Source of the DNA: a virus
IMG/VR virus record: IMGVR_UViG_3300044720_000003
Coordinates: 1 to 35,878 of that record
Direction: 5' to 3' (one strand)
DNA: 35,878 nucleotides
This document shows, in pieces, positions 23,274-32,712 of this stretch; positions within the stretch are counted from its first letter, which is position 1; each line of letters starts with the position of its first letter. The notes under the pieces are model-generated. The model saw only the letters and a program-made list of their open reading frames with translations, ran no database searches and was not told the DNA's origin. The position numbers and the translations under genes are program-made.

Positions 23274-23339
23274 AAGTGACTTGCCGTGTCCGTGGGAAGT
23301 TACGTCTGTGGCCGCGACAACCTACTCTTGTCAGAGATA

Positions 23340-23355
23340 GTTTCTGACCAGAAAC
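23340..23355 (+). promoter_or_regulatory. Palindromic operator-like site B
   Basis: GTTTCTGACCAGAAAC occurs in the gap before the tail assembly chaperone genes, followed by TTCCGAGAGAAAGC. Its core differs from site A by one base, and its reverse complement is identical to site C. It lies 26 bases before the GTG start. I see no convincing promoter in this gap: candidates such as GATAGT overlapping the site have no matching -35 element. Confidence 0.6.
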
Positions 23356-23380
23356 TTCCGAGAGAAAGCACGGCGCTGAA

Positions 23381-23827
23381 GTGGCAACCCTGAAGGAATT
23401 CGAAGTAGCGGCATACACCCAGAAGGACGATGACGACGAGGGGGTGGCGATCCCTGTTCCCGACCTCATGACCCAGCGGCAACTCGACGCGGGCAAGGAG
23501 CAGACGTACACCAACGTCCTCGCCTACAAGCCCGACGAGGCCCAGTTCGCCGTCCTGATGGCGACGACGGGTCGAGGAACCAGCGACGCTGATCGCATCG
23601 CAGGCTTCATCAACTTCTTCGTCAACATCATGGACGAGAATGGAGCGGACTACCTCACAGGTCGCCTGCTCAACCGGCGCGACCCCTTCGGCATCGACGA
23701 TGTCGAGAAGATCATGGAGGACCTGTCAGGAGAGTGGACGGGAAACCCTACCCACGGGTCGTCCGCCTCTACACCATCGCCCTCGAGCGATGGGCCGAAA
23801 TCGACGGGGAGCAGCCTGCTGACGTAA
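23381..23827 (+). CDS. Tail assembly chaperone, short form
   Basis: This 148-residue product precedes the tape measure gene. Helical segments such as LMTQRQLDAGKEQTYTNVLA and RIAGFINFFVNIMDENGADY are in keeping with G-type chaperones that coat the tape measure during tail assembly. GTG is the start, with GAGAGAAA at long spacing upstream. A slippery sequence inside (23740-23746) lets some ribosomes produce the longer fusion. The sequence after the slip site (about residue 123 on) is low-complexity Ser/Pro/Gly. Confidence 0.85.
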   Translation: MATLKEFEVAAYTQKDDDDEGVAIPVPDLMTQRQLDAGKEQTYTNVLAYKPDEAQFAVLMATTGRGTSDADRIAGFINFFVNIMDENGADYLTGRLLNRRDPFGIDDVEKIMEDLSGEWTGNPTHGSSASTPSPSSDGPKSTGSSLLT

Positions 23828-24039
23828 ACATCCTGCGGCTGCCTTCGCAGAAGTTCCTCAACATCGTCTACACGTGGGCAGTGAAACGGATCGACCCAGA
23901 GAAAAGAGAACAGTGGGAGTTCGACCTCGACGCCCCGTTGCCGTGGCAGAAGGATCGAGCACCCTCACAGGAGCAGTTGGATCGTGAAGGGGCGGATTTC
24001 CTCAACTTCATGAACCAGTTCAACGCAGGACAGATATAG
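23381..24039 (+). CDS. Tail assembly chaperone, -1 frameshift fusion
   Basis: A -1 shift on GGGAAAC joins the first 122 codons (ending TGN) to the overlapping frame that begins PYPRVVRLYTIALERWAEID, giving about 219 residues in all, ending at TAG 24037-24039. The added part has VKRIDPEKREQWEFDLDAPL and DFLNFMNQFNAGQI, typical of the T-type extension that recruits tail tube protein onto the tape measure. The short to long ratio is usually set by slip efficiency. The downstream frame has no convincing ribosome site of its own, supporting frameshift-only expression. Confidence 0.8.
23740..23746 (+). other. Programmed -1 frameshift slippery site GGGAAAC
   Basis: GGGAAAC is phased exactly as G GGA AAC in the short chaperone frame, the canonical X-XXY-YYZ arrangement. 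A 7-bp hairpin (23774-23780 with 23787-23793) lies 27 bases after it, farther than usual stimulators, so its contribution is uncertain. Confidence 0.85.
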
Positions 24040-24055
24040 GAAGTGGGGGGACCCG

Positions 24056-27000
24056 ATGCCGATTCGCGGTGAGAATGTGGGCACGGCCTACGTGCGCATC
24101 CTTGCCGACGGCTCGGGTCTCTCCAAGTCCATCGCGGACGACCTCGACGACACTGACGGAGTCTTCTCCGAGAAGGGTCGCGAGCACGCGGAGTTGCATG
24201 ACAAGGAGTTCCGCAAGCAACTGCGCAAGGATCGCCCGGCGATGAAGAAGGACATCGAGGGCATCTTCGACGACCACAGCCGCAAGGCCAAGCAGATCGC
24301 TGCCGAGATGGGGACCAACTTCTTCAAGGAGTTGGAGCGCAGCATCATCAAGCAGAATGGTCGCGATCTCGGCGAGCGCATCATGCGCGACATCCGCAAG
24401 GGCTTCACCCTCAGCGGGGGGGACAAGAACTTCTTCGGCAAGGATTTCGAGAACCTGCTCGGTCGTCTGCCTGCCATGACCCGAACAGCGGCGATCGAGA
24501 TCAACCGCGAGTGGGACAAGATGTACGCCGACGCCCATCGGATGAACGTCAAGTTCGACGCTGAGCGTCTGCGGTCCATCACGACCCAGCAGCGCCAGAT
24601 CGAGATGTTGGCCAAGGCTGAGTCGCAGGCCTACGCCGAGCGTGATCGCCGGTTCGAGGCCTCAGCCGACCGTGCCGTCCGAGCCTTCCAGCGCATCCAG
24701 CGCGGCGAGGCGAACTCGGGCGAGAAGATCCGCGACTCGATCGACAAGACCATCAGCCACGTCAAGGAACTCCACCAAGAACTCGAGCGCAACCCCAACC
24801 TTGGGGGTGACCGGGATCATTTCCGGGGCATCCTCACAGACATGGAGGTCGGGCTCGCCCGTGTCTTCCCCGGTCTGCGCCGATTCAACGGGGCTCTGGA
24901 TCGCACCGGTCCTGCCATGGGTCGTGCATTCGGCAAGGAGTCGCGCAGTGAGAGCCTTCACTTCTTCGGCTCGGCGGTCGGCTTCTTCACGAGCATTCCG
25001 GCCAAGATTGGTGGGGCTGTAGAGAAGATCGCCACATTCGGCAAGACGTTCTCCGAACTCCGTGCTGCTGGCAACGGCGTCTTCGCCTCCCTGCGTGGGG
25101 CGTCGTCTGGCATGGCGGGGCTGGGCTCCAGTGCGGCTGCAGCGGCGGTGGCGATTCCTGTCGTCGTCGCGGTGGTCGGCGCACTCGTGTCGGCCATGTC
25201 CCTGTTGCTGGGCATCGTCGTGGCGTTGGCTTCTGCGTTGGCCAACGCCCTCATCGGTGCGCTCGCAGCAGTGGCTGGAGCCCTCGCTCCCGTCGCGCTG
25301 GGTATCGGCGTGCTAGTCGGGGCCATCGCCTCGATGTCGGACGCCCAGAAGAAGATGGTCAAGGAGGCCATCCAGCCCTTCGTGTCCGGCATCAAGGACA
25401 TTGGCAAGGCTGCCGCTGATGCGATCTTCGGTGGCAAGCAGTTCGAGGACACCGTCCACCGCATGACCAACGCCCTCACCTCCTCGAACATGAAGAAGTT
25501 CGTGGTGGAGATCGCCGACGCCATCGGCAACGTCGGGAACGCGTGGGCGAAGCAGTTGGACAGCCCCGGCTTCCAGCGATGGCTCACCGCCATGGGTAAG
25601 ACGATCCCCGGTCAGATCGAGGGCCTCGGTAAGGCATTCGGCAACATCGTCGGCGGCTTCGGCAACACCCTGCTGGCGATGCAGCCGCTGGTGACTGACT
25701 TTGTGAACTGGCTGGTGAAGATCACCGACGAGTGGGCCAAGTGGACCGGCTCCAAGGAGGGGCAGGAGGCGATGCTCTCCTTCTTCGAGCGCGCCAAGGA
25801 GTCCATCAGGTCCGTCGCGCACTTCCTCGGCGAGGTGGGTGGCCTGATGGCCGACCTGCTGTTCAACACCACAGGGCAGGAGACCGGCAACACCCTGTTC
25901 GACGACATGGCTGATGGGATCGCGAGGTTCCGCTCCTTCATCGCCGACGGTGGGCTGGAGAAGTGGTTCACGGATGCCAAGAAGTTCGCCGGGGACCTCG
26001 GTGACGCGATCGTGATGATCGGCAAGGTACTGGATGGACTCGACTCTCCGGGCTTCCGGGCCTTCGCCTCGTCGATGATCGACGGCTTCTCGCGGATGAC
26101 CAAGGTGATCAACGCTATCGTCGAGCCGATCGCCAAGTTCGCGGACGGGCTGGACAAGTTGCTCCATGGGGACTTCTCCGGAGCCTTCGACGTACTGCTC
26201 GACAACTTCCGGACCCTGCCCGGCAACATCTTCACCATCATGACACTGGGCTTCGGCGACGGGATCGTGGACTGGGTGCGGGGCATCTTCTCCAGCATGG
26301 GGGAGGCCATCGGCTCCATCGACTGGGGCAGCATCGGGAGCACGATCATCGACGGCATCACTGGTGCCTTCTCTGGTGTCGGTGACATCTTCGGCAACAT
26401 CTTCTCCGGCGCTGGAGACATCGCCAGTCAGATCGGCCAGTGGTTCGCTGGTGCGCCCGGTGCGATCGGTCAAGCACTCTCCAACATGGGTTCCCTGATC
26501 ATCGACTTCTTCAGCAACCTCCCCCGCAACATCGGCTTCGCACTGGGCTTCCTCGTGGGCTCGATCGTCAAGGCCTTCGTCGGCCTCGGTACTGCCATCG
26601 GGCATGCCCTCACCGATGCCGCGTCTGCCATCGGGGACTGGGTCAGTGGGCTGCCTGAGCAGTTCGGCGACCTCGCTGGTGTCATCGGTGATGCGCTCGG
26701 CGATGCCGCCAGTGCTGTCGGCGACTGGGTAACCGATGTCGGAACCCAGATCGGTGACTGGGCAGCGGGCCTGCCCGAGCAGATCGGCAGCGCTCTTGGT
26801 GACGCCGCCACTGCGGTGGGTGACTGGTTCGCTGGGCTCGGCCCGGCCATCGGCAATGGGTTGCTGACTGCTGGTCAGGCCATCGCTGACTGGGCCACGG
26901 CGCTGCCGGGTCAGATTGGTGGATGGTTCGCCGGTCTGCCGGAGCAGATGATGACCATCGGCACCGACATCATCAACGGGCTGTGGGGCGGCGTCACTGC

Positions 27001-27970
27001 CGCGTGGGATGCGGTCATCGGGGGAATCGGCGCGTTCGTCCAAGGCTTCATCGACGGCTTCAAGGCGGCGCTGGGCATCGCCTCTCCGTCCACCGTGTTC
27101 ATGAGCATTGGACGCGACGTCATCCTCGGACTGCTGCAGGGACTCGCAGAGATGGGGCAGCAGGTGGTGTCCTTCCTCATCGGGCTGGCAGGACAGATGG
27201 GGCAGGCGCTCATTGGTGGGCTTGGCTCGGCGTTCTCTCAGGTCAGTGCATTGGCCCAGCAATTCGGTGGCTTCCTGCGGAGCAGCCTCGGCTCGGCGCT
27301 GTCCTTTGTCGGCGACAAGGCGCGACAGGTGGGTGGATTCTTCTCCGGAGTGCTCTCCAGTGGGATGCAGGCTGGGCAGCGCGCGGCACAGGCGCTGGGC
27401 TCGCTCCTGCGAGGGGCGCTGTCCAGCGCCATGGAGGCGGCGCGAGGAGCGGCCCAGAAGTTGGGCTCGATGGCGTCGGGTGCCATGTCTACTGGTCTCA
27501 GGGCTGGAGCCAAGGCTGCGGATGCGGTCAAGAGCGCCATCTCTGGCATCGGCAGTGTCATCGGTGGCGTCATCTCCAAGGTGCAGTCGCTCATCTCGTG
27601 GATCGGCAAGATCCACATGCCGAGTCTGGGCGGGATTGCCAGCAAGTTCGGTCTCAAGACCGGTGGCTTGGTGGACATGTTCGGCGCATACCGGGTCAAG
27701 AAGATGGCCTACGGTGGCATGGCCAACTTTGCTCAGCACATTCAGGCCGGGGAGGCGGGGCGCGAGGCCATCGTGCCGCTGGACCGTCCTCTCGGTCAGG
27801 TCGATCCTGCGGTTCGTCTGCTCAGCGCCTTCGCGCAGGGCAAGTTGGGCAACCAGACCAGTCACAATGAGAAGAGTGTCGACATCAGCGGATGGCAGAT
27901 CGTCAGCCCCAACAATTCTGAGACTGTTGCCAAGGAAGTCCTTGACGCCCTGATCGCGAAACTGGTCTAG
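24056..27970 (+). CDS. Tape measure protein
   Basis: This 1304-residue protein sets tail length; at about 1.5 angstrom per residue it suggests a tail near 195 nm. Residues 1 to about 300 are charged and helical. About 355-430 is a long hydrophobic stretch (AVAIPVVVAVVGALVSAMSL and on), likely membrane-penetrating on DNA entry. About 745-965 has repeated segments with IGDW or similar (VGDWVTDVGTQIGDW, VGDWFAGLG, IADWATALP). Near 1009-1030 is SPSTVFMSIGRDVILGLLQG, and near 1240-1250 GEAGREAIVPLDRP, both common tape measure motifs. No peptidase motif is obvious. AAGTGGGGGG lies upstream of the ATG. Confidence 0.95.
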   Translation: MPIRGENVGTAYVRILADGSGLSKSIADDLDDTDGVFSEKGREHAELHDKEFRKQLRKDRPAMKKDIEGIFDDHSRKAKQIAAEMGTNFFKELERSIIKQNGRDLGERIMRDIRKGFTLSGGDKNFFGKDFENLLGRLPAMTRTAAIEINREWDKMYADAHRMNVKFDAERLRSITTQQRQIEMLAKAESQAYAERDRRFEASADRAVRAFQRIQRGEANSGEKIRDSIDKTISHVKELHQELERNPNLGGDRDHFRGILTDMEVGLARVFPGLRRFNGALDRTGPAMGRAFGKESRSESLHFFGSAVGFFTSIPAKIGGAVEKIATFGKTFSELRAAGNGVFASLRGASSGMAGLGSSAAAAAVAIPVVVAVVGALVSAMSLLLGIVVALASALANALIGALAAVAGALAPVALGIGVLVGAIASMSDAQKKMVKEAIQPFVSGIKDIGKAAADAIFGGKQFEDTVHRMTNALTSSNMKKFVVEIADAIGNVGNAWAKQLDSPGFQRWLTAMGKTIPGQIEGLGKAFGNIVGGFGNTLLAMQPLVTDFVNWLVKITDEWAKWTGSKEGQEAMLSFFERAKESIRSVAHFLGEVGGLMADLLFNTTGQETGNTLFDDMADGIARFRSFIADGGLEKWFTDAKKFAGDLGDAIVMIGKVLDGLDSPGFRAFASSMIDGFSRMTKVINAIVEPIAKFADGLDKLLHGDFSGAFDVLLDNFRTLPGNIFTIMTLGFGDGIVDWVRGIFSSMGEAIGSIDWGSIGSTIIDGITGAFSGVGDIFGNIFSGAGDIASQIGQWFAGAPGAIGQALSNMGSLIIDFFSNLPRNIGFALGFLVGSIVKAFVGLGTAIGHALTDAASAIGDWVSGLPEQFGDLAGVIGDALGDAASAVGDWVTDVGTQIGDWAAGLPEQIGSALGDAATAVGDWFAGLGPAIGNGLLTAGQAIADWATALPGQIGGWFAGLPEQMMTIGTDIINGLWGGVTAAWDAVIGGIGAFVQGFIDGFKAALGIASPSTVFMSIGRDVILGLLQGLAEMGQQVVSFLIGLAGQMGQALIGGLGSAFSQVSALAQQFGGFLRSSLGSALSFVGDKARQVGGFFSGVLSSGMQAGQRAAQALGSLLRGALSSAMEAARGAAQKLGSMASGAMSTGLRAGAKAADAVKSAISGIGSVIGGVISKVQSLISWIGKIHMPSLGGIASKFGLKTGGLVDMFGAYRVKKMAYGGMANFAQHIQAGEAGREAIVPLDRPLGQVDPAVRLLSAFAQGKLGNQTSHNEKSVDISGWQIVSPNNSETVAKEVLDALIAKLV
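26585..26950 (+). repeat. Gly-Asp-Trp repeat region in the tape measure gene
   Basis: In-frame repeats in the tape measure protein centre on IGDW, VGDW or IADW, each followed by a short amphipathic segment ending in a GLPEQ/ALPGQ-like turn. Copies include IGDWVSGLPEQFG, VGDWVTDVG, IGDWAAGLPEQIG, VGDWFAGLG, IADWATALPGQIG and a final FAGLPEQ. Spacing is mostly in multiples of about 11 residues. The repeats are degenerate at the DNA level. Confidence 0.7.
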
Positions 27971-27979
27971 GAGGCCGCT

Positions 27980-29407
27980 ATGTCTTGGGATGGCTACTAC
28001 CGCTACGGCGACACAGAGATCATCAACGCTGCCCGCGTGCGGGCCTACTCCGAGGCGCTGGGGATGTACTGGGTCAAGGAGGCTGGCACCGGGAAGAACG
28101 TCGGCGACCTCCCCGCGCTACTGGGAGACCAGCCGTACACCTTCCCCGTCATCGACGGCGCTCCGTGGTACGACCCAGACGCTCCTGAGTCGGGCAACTT
28201 CGCAGGGGTGCTGCCGTTGAAGATCTCGGGCATCGAGGACAGCACCCGAGAGAGCAGTGTCTTCGAGTTCACTCATGATGGAGGAAATCCGGGCACCCTG
28301 CGAGAGGGGACCAAGGCGGTCACCTTCTCGGTCGCGCTGGTGGGCACCAATGAAGCAGCGGTGGAGTATGGCTTCCGCTGGCTCAAGCGCGCTCTGCGGC
28401 GTCGGGACTGCACACCGGGCTCTACGGTCAACTGCAGGGGCGAACGGCTCACGTACGCCCGTCACGAGCCGCTCGACCTGCCTCCAGCCCTGACAGGCAC
28501 CCTGCTGGACGGGACCTCACCTGATTTCCTCGGCGGGGACATCTATGACGGCGGCTCCCCCAGCGACCTGATCGCCCCGATCATGGACGGCGCTTCTCCT
28601 GAGACCACACTAGAATATGTGCCCACCGCGACATGGAGCAACCACTACGAGCGCCACCTCAACGACGTGCTGATCAATCGTGGCCCGATCCCCAACAGCA
28701 AGCGGACCCTCGGCGGCTGCAATGGCGTGGTGTGGCTGGTCTCCTTCACCGCTGTGGCGGGTGACGCGTACGAGTACGGCAACGCCGTACCCGTGCTCGC
28801 CGAGATGATCTCCAAGATCGACACGGCACAGAGCCCGTACGTCGCTGGGCTGACTGGGGACTACGGCGAGGCGACCTACACGTACGCCACCTGCCCGGTC
28901 ACGGTCACATCGCCGATCTACGACCCCGATTTCTCTCCCTTCACGCCACCCCCGCAGGCACCTGACCTGATGCCGACGGGCTGGACGTACCCGGCAGGGA
29001 CGCAGAACCGGATGTACGCCGAGATCCCTGCCAGCGTGGTCCCCTTGTGGGACGAGGTGCGTCCTCTGATCGTCGTGGAGGGAGGAGCACTCGAGCATCG
29101 GATGATCCGCCTGCGCTTCTACCCCGAGGGCACCGACCCGGACACCAACTGTGGCGAGGTCGGGGAGTACGTCGTCTCCTACCTGCCGCAGGACACCACG
29201 CTCTACATCGACACCGCCCAAGAGGCGGTCTACGTGATCAGTGGAGATGCGGTGCGGCGTGCTGACTCACTGGTGTTCGGATGGGATGCTCGACCGGTCA
29301 CATGGTTCGGGCTGTCGTGTGGCGACGGTTACCTGATGACCGTCGACAGTGATGACCCGATCACCGACTTCGACGTGCACGTCTCTCTCGTCCCCCGGAG
29401 CGCCTGA
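27980..29407 (+). CDS. Distal tail-type minor tail protein
   Basis: This 475-residue protein follows the tape measure and precedes the hub, the normal place of the Dit-like ring that starts the tail tip. Family-like segments are SWDGYYRYGDTEIINAARVR at the start, GTLREGTKAVTFSVALVGTN near 102-121, the FRWLKRALRRRDC helix, and NHYERHLNDVLINRGPIPNS near 222 with GGCNGVVWLVSFTAVAGDAYEYG after it. The last about 130 residues are beta-rich and may be an added surface domain. GGAGG precedes the ATG. The 3' end overlaps the next gene (TGATG). Confidence 0.85.
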   Translation: MSWDGYYRYGDTEIINAARVRAYSEALGMYWVKEAGTGKNVGDLPALLGDQPYTFPVIDGAPWYDPDAPESGNFAGVLPLKISGIEDSTRESSVFEFTHDGGNPGTLREGTKAVTFSVALVGTNEAAVEYGFRWLKRALRRRDCTPGSTVNCRGERLTYARHEPLDLPPALTGTLLDGTSPDFLGGDIYDGGSPSDLIAPIMDGASPETTLEYVPTATWSNHYERHLNDVLINRGPIPNSKRTLGGCNGVVWLVSFTAVAGDAYEYGNAVPVLAEMISKIDTAQSPYVAGLTGDYGEATYTYATCPVTVTSPIYDPDFSPFTPPPQAPDLMPTGWTYPAGTQNRMYAEIPASVVPLWDEVRPLIVVEGGALEHRMIRLRFYPEGTDPDTNCGEVGEYVVSYLPQDTTLYIDTAQEAVYVISGDAVRRADSLVFGWDARPVTWFGLSCGDGYLMTVDSDDPITDFDVHVSLVPRSA

Positions 29408-32400
29408 TGGCAACATTCACCGATGTCAAGATCACCAACATCAGTGGCACCACCGGCACGGCCTCAGCCACTGGCGACATCGGTGGCGTGGGGGATGACG
29501 AGTTCATCTCCCGGTGGATGACAGGCAAGGCTGCTCCGCACATCACTGGCACCCTGACCACTGTGTCGGGCGACCATGCCAGTGGCTGGCGGCACCGTGC
29601 CCTCATCGCCATTGCGCCGTGGGACACCAGTGATGCGGGCGACTGGAGCGACGGTAGCCGGTTCTTCACTTCGAACTACCGCACCACCGCAGGCGCACTG
29701 GTCTTCGACTTCGCCATCCCGACCACACTCCTCGCAGCGGGCACCAAGTACCGGGTCGGCATCTGGGTCGCCAAGGGTGACCCGAGCATCACCAGTCCGT
29801 ACCAGTCCGGCTGGGTGACGTATGGTCCGACGCTCCAGACCTCGTTCTGGACCAACCGCACACCTGATGCGCCGGTCATCACCGACCCCCCGACTGGTGT
29901 GTCGATCCCTTACAACGCTGGGGTCACCTCCGAGTTCGACTTCTCGTGGACGTTCCACGACGACGACCTCGTGGCGGGCACGACGCCAGCGCTGAAGGAC
30001 TACTACGGCTATGAGGTCCAGTATCGGGCCACGCCGACACCGCTCGACCCCAACCCGTCGTGGCAGAACTTCACGTTGGATGCCTACTACTCCGGCTACC
30101 GGCACCACACCTCATGGGTGCTGGACGACGCCACGGAGCCCGGCGGCTGGCAGTTCCTTCTCGAAATGACCAACGGCAACCAGAACACCATCAAGATGGC
30201 GGCCCAGCCGGGTGAGTGGGTGGCTCCACCGACCACTCCGGCTGATCGCATCCTCGGGCGCATCGGGGTAGGCACGTGGCAGTTCCGCATGCGCATCTTC
30301 GACCGCAGCGACACGACAGCGACCACCCCCGCAGCAGTTCCGGCCTACGGCACGTCCGCATGGTCCAACACGATCACCATCAACATCACCGCCGCGTTCC
30401 TCCCACCTCTCCCGGTCTACCCGATCAACGATGTGGCCGTACAGAAGGACGTGGTCAGGTTCGAGTGGGTGTTCCGCGACCCTCGAACGACCGGCGGCAC
30501 ACAGATCAAGCGTCGCCTGCGCATCCGCAAGGTGGGCGACGCGGCATGGACCGAGATCATCCCACTGAACGCTGCCATCACCTCCTGGCCCACGGGCCTA
30601 GCCCTCGCCCAAGGCATCACTGTCGCGCCCGACGGTTCTGCCATCTTCGTTCCCGACTTCACCACCAGCACCCTCCATAAGTACGACGCGGCAGGCACTC
30701 CGGTGGCCTCATGGTCGACCACTGGCGTCCCTCGTGACGTCGTGCGCGACTCGGCAGGGAACCTATATGTCGCCGACTACACGAACAAACTGGTCCGCAA
30801 GTACAACTCGGCTGGTGTCGCTGGAATCACGTGGTCCACGGTAGGCAACCCGTCGGGTCTCGCCATCGACTCGGCCAACAACATCTACGTCGCTGACTCC
30901 ACCAACCTCCTCGTCCGCAAGTTCTCCTCGACCGGTGTCGCCGGGATCACCTTCGGAACCACCAACCAGCCCGTGAATCTCGCTGTTGACTCGGCGGGCA
31001 ACATCTACGTCTGTGACGCCTTCGCTGGTCTGATCCGCAAGTACAACTCAGCGGGCACTGCCGGGATCACGTGGGCGTACACCGGCGTGGCAACCATCGC
31101 CATCGACTCGGTCAACAACATCTACGCCACCAGCGGTGCCGAGATCGTCAAGAAGTACAGCACCACCGGAACCCTGCTGCAGACGTGGAATGCGTCTGAG
31201 GCTTCGATCACCGGTCTGGCCACCAACGCAGCGGGCAATGTCTACGTCACCGGCATCACCGATGACACGGTGTATGTCTTCGACCCGCCCAACATTCCCG
31301 CCGACACTGGAGGCGAGCAGTTCTACGAGTGGATCAGCGGCACTCATGGATTCACCCTGCAGGCGGGCGAGCAATACGAGTGGCAGCCCCGCACCGTCTC
31401 CTCGCCCGGCAACTTCGACAGTGACTTCTCCGGGCCGTCTGGTTTCTTCTGGGCCATCCCTCTGGAGAACTCCGGTCCGGTGTTCCCCGATCCAGTTGAC
31501 ACGCTGCCCGATCCGGGGCTGGGCTGCGGGGACAACCGCCCCTACCTCTACACCCGAGGAGGGCTGGAGCGTCTCGGAGAGATCACCCAGACCTCTCTGG
31601 TGCGGTGGGGTCGCACTCGTGACGGGATCAGCACCGCCACCATCCGCATCGTGGGATGGAGTCAGGACTGCGGTGAACTCCTGAAAGCGATGCGCTGCTG
31701 GATGAACGAGATCGTCATCTACCGCGACAACGGGAACGGGGCCAAGCGGGTGTGGGAGGGGCCGGTCACCCGCATCACGTACGCCACCGACTACGTCGAG
31801 ATCGAGGCTCAGGACGTGTGGGCCTATGTCTACCGGCGCATCCTCCGGCAGGGCTTCAACGACGCCTACCGCCGAGTGGGGTGGAAGTACGGACCGGGAG
31901 GTGTGGTGCTGGTGCAGGGGCAGGAGTACGGCCTCACTCCCGTCACCCGCCGCTCAGCAACCATCGTCCAGAACGCGCTGGCCTACGACGACCCCAACCT
32001 CCTCGCCTACCTCACAGTGCTCGAGCAGCCCGACGATGCCCGGCAGAGCCGGACGGTGGCCGACTTCTCGACCACGGCATGGCAGCAGGTGGACGACTTC
32101 GCGGCCAAGAGTGGGCTGGACTACACGGCCATTGGTCGCAGGATGATGTTGTGGGACACCCACAACCCGATCGGCATGCTGCCAGAGATGCGCGACGATG
32201 ACTTCGGAACGCCCCCGATCGTCACCGAGTACGGCATGCAGTTGGCCAACTTCTACGGCGTCACCAACAACGCCGGGGTGTATGGCACTGCTGACCGACT
32301 GACCAGTGGGCTGCCGAAGTACTACGGCTGGATCGAGATGCTCTCCAGCGCCTACGGGGAGAGCGAGGAGGGTGCGGGGACCGTCACCCTGACCGCCGCT

Positions 32401-32712
32401 GCACAGGCTGCGCTCGAGGAGGCCTTGACGGAGCAGGCTGAGCGCAACATCGCCAGCCGCTGGCCGACGCCGCTGATCGTGCGGGTGCCGGACAACACGA
32501 CCCTCAATCCGGAGTTGAACATCAGCATCAACCACCTCGTGCCGGGTGTCTTCATCCCGGTGCGGGCCACCGGTACGCTGCGTGAGGTGGTGCAGATGCA
32601 GAAGTTGGACTCGATGCAGGTCTCACAGACCGACAGCGGGGAGTCGATCACCGTCACCCTCTCACCTGCACCTCGTTCTCGTGACGAGGACCCGGACGAG
32701 GGAGGTGTCTGA
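29407..32712 (+). CDS. Tail hub / minor tail protein with inserted NHL beta-propeller
   Basis: This 1101-residue protein has beta-sandwich-like N-terminal domains (about 1-390, fibronectin type III-like segments such as PVITDPPTGVSIPYNAG and PVYPINDVAVQKDVVRFEW). A propeller at about 393-628 has blades like GNLYVADYTNKLVRKYNSAG and NNIYVADSTNLLVRKFSSTG repeating about every 41 residues. The hub part from about 690 on contains LLKAMRCWMNEIVIYRDNGN, RVWEGPVTRITYATDYVEIE and VYRRILRQGF, the typical actinophage minor tail core. The hub closes the tube and contacts the cell. The propeller is probably a surface-exposed binding domain. The C-terminus (PGVFIPVRATGTLREVVQMQ) is also hub-like. Confidence 0.85.
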   Translation: MATFTDVKITNISGTTGTASATGDIGGVGDDEFISRWMTGKAAPHITGTLTTVSGDHASGWRHRALIAIAPWDTSDAGDWSDGSRFFTSNYRTTAGALVFDFAIPTTLLAAGTKYRVGIWVAKGDPSITSPYQSGWVTYGPTLQTSFWTNRTPDAPVITDPPTGVSIPYNAGVTSEFDFSWTFHDDDLVAGTTPALKDYYGYEVQYRATPTPLDPNPSWQNFTLDAYYSGYRHHTSWVLDDATEPGGWQFLLEMTNGNQNTIKMAAQPGEWVAPPTTPADRILGRIGVGTWQFRMRIFDRSDTTATTPAAVPAYGTSAWSNTITINITAAFLPPLPVYPINDVAVQKDVVRFEWVFRDPRTTGGTQIKRRLRIRKVGDAAWTEIIPLNAAITSWPTGLALAQGITVAPDGSAIFVPDFTTSTLHKYDAAGTPVASWSTTGVPRDVVRDSAGNLYVADYTNKLVRKYNSAGVAGITWSTVGNPSGLAIDSANNIYVADSTNLLVRKFSSTGVAGITFGTTNQPVNLAVDSAGNIYVCDAFAGLIRKYNSAGTAGITWAYTGVATIAIDSVNNIYATSGAEIVKKYSTTGTLLQTWNASEASITGLATNAAGNVYVTGITDDTVYVFDPPNIPADTGGEQFYEWISGTHGFTLQAGEQYEWQPRTVSSPGNFDSDFSGPSGFFWAIPLENSGPVFPDPVDTLPDPGLGCGDNRPYLYTRGGLERLGEITQTSLVRWGRTRDGISTATIRIVGWSQDCGELLKAMRCWMNEIVIYRDNGNGAKRVWEGPVTRITYATDYVEIEAQDVWAYVYRRILRQGFNDAYRRVGWKYGPGGVVLVQGQEYGLTPVTRRSATIVQNALAYDDPNLLAYLTVLEQPDDARQSRTVADFSTTAWQQVDDFAAKSGLDYTAIGRRMMLWDTHNPIGMLPEMRDDDFGTPPIVTEYGMQLANFYGVTNNAGVYGTADRLTSGLPKYYGWIEMLSSAYGESEEGAGTVTLTAAAQAALEEALTEQAERNIASRWPTPLIVRVPDNTTLNPELNISINHLVPGVFIPVRATGTLREVVQMQKLDSMQVSQTDSGESITVTLSPAPRSRDEDPDEGGV
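30586..31290 (+). repeat. NHL-type propeller repeats in the hub gene
   Basis: About six in-frame repeats of roughly 41 codons share the pattern (N/G)-N-(I/L)-Y-V-(A/C)-D, then (L/V)-(V/I)-R-K-(Y/F), a Gly turn, and a hydrophobic strand ending at (L/V)-A-(I/V)-D-S. The first blade (DGSAIFVPDFTTSTLHKYD) and last blade (GNVYVTGITDDTVYVFD) are more divergent, as expected for the ends of a closed propeller. Confidence 0.8.

Noticed and set aside
23281-23340. Promoter before the tail chaperone genes
   Set aside because: Candidate boxes such as TTACGT with TACTCT, or GATAGT alone, match the consensus too poorly to call.
25313-27865. 850-residue open frame on the minus strand opposite the tape measure gene
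   Set aside because: Long antisense frames are expected opposite GC-rich coding sequence. The product is Asp/Arg/His-rich without any domain, and the plus-strand protein is unambiguous.
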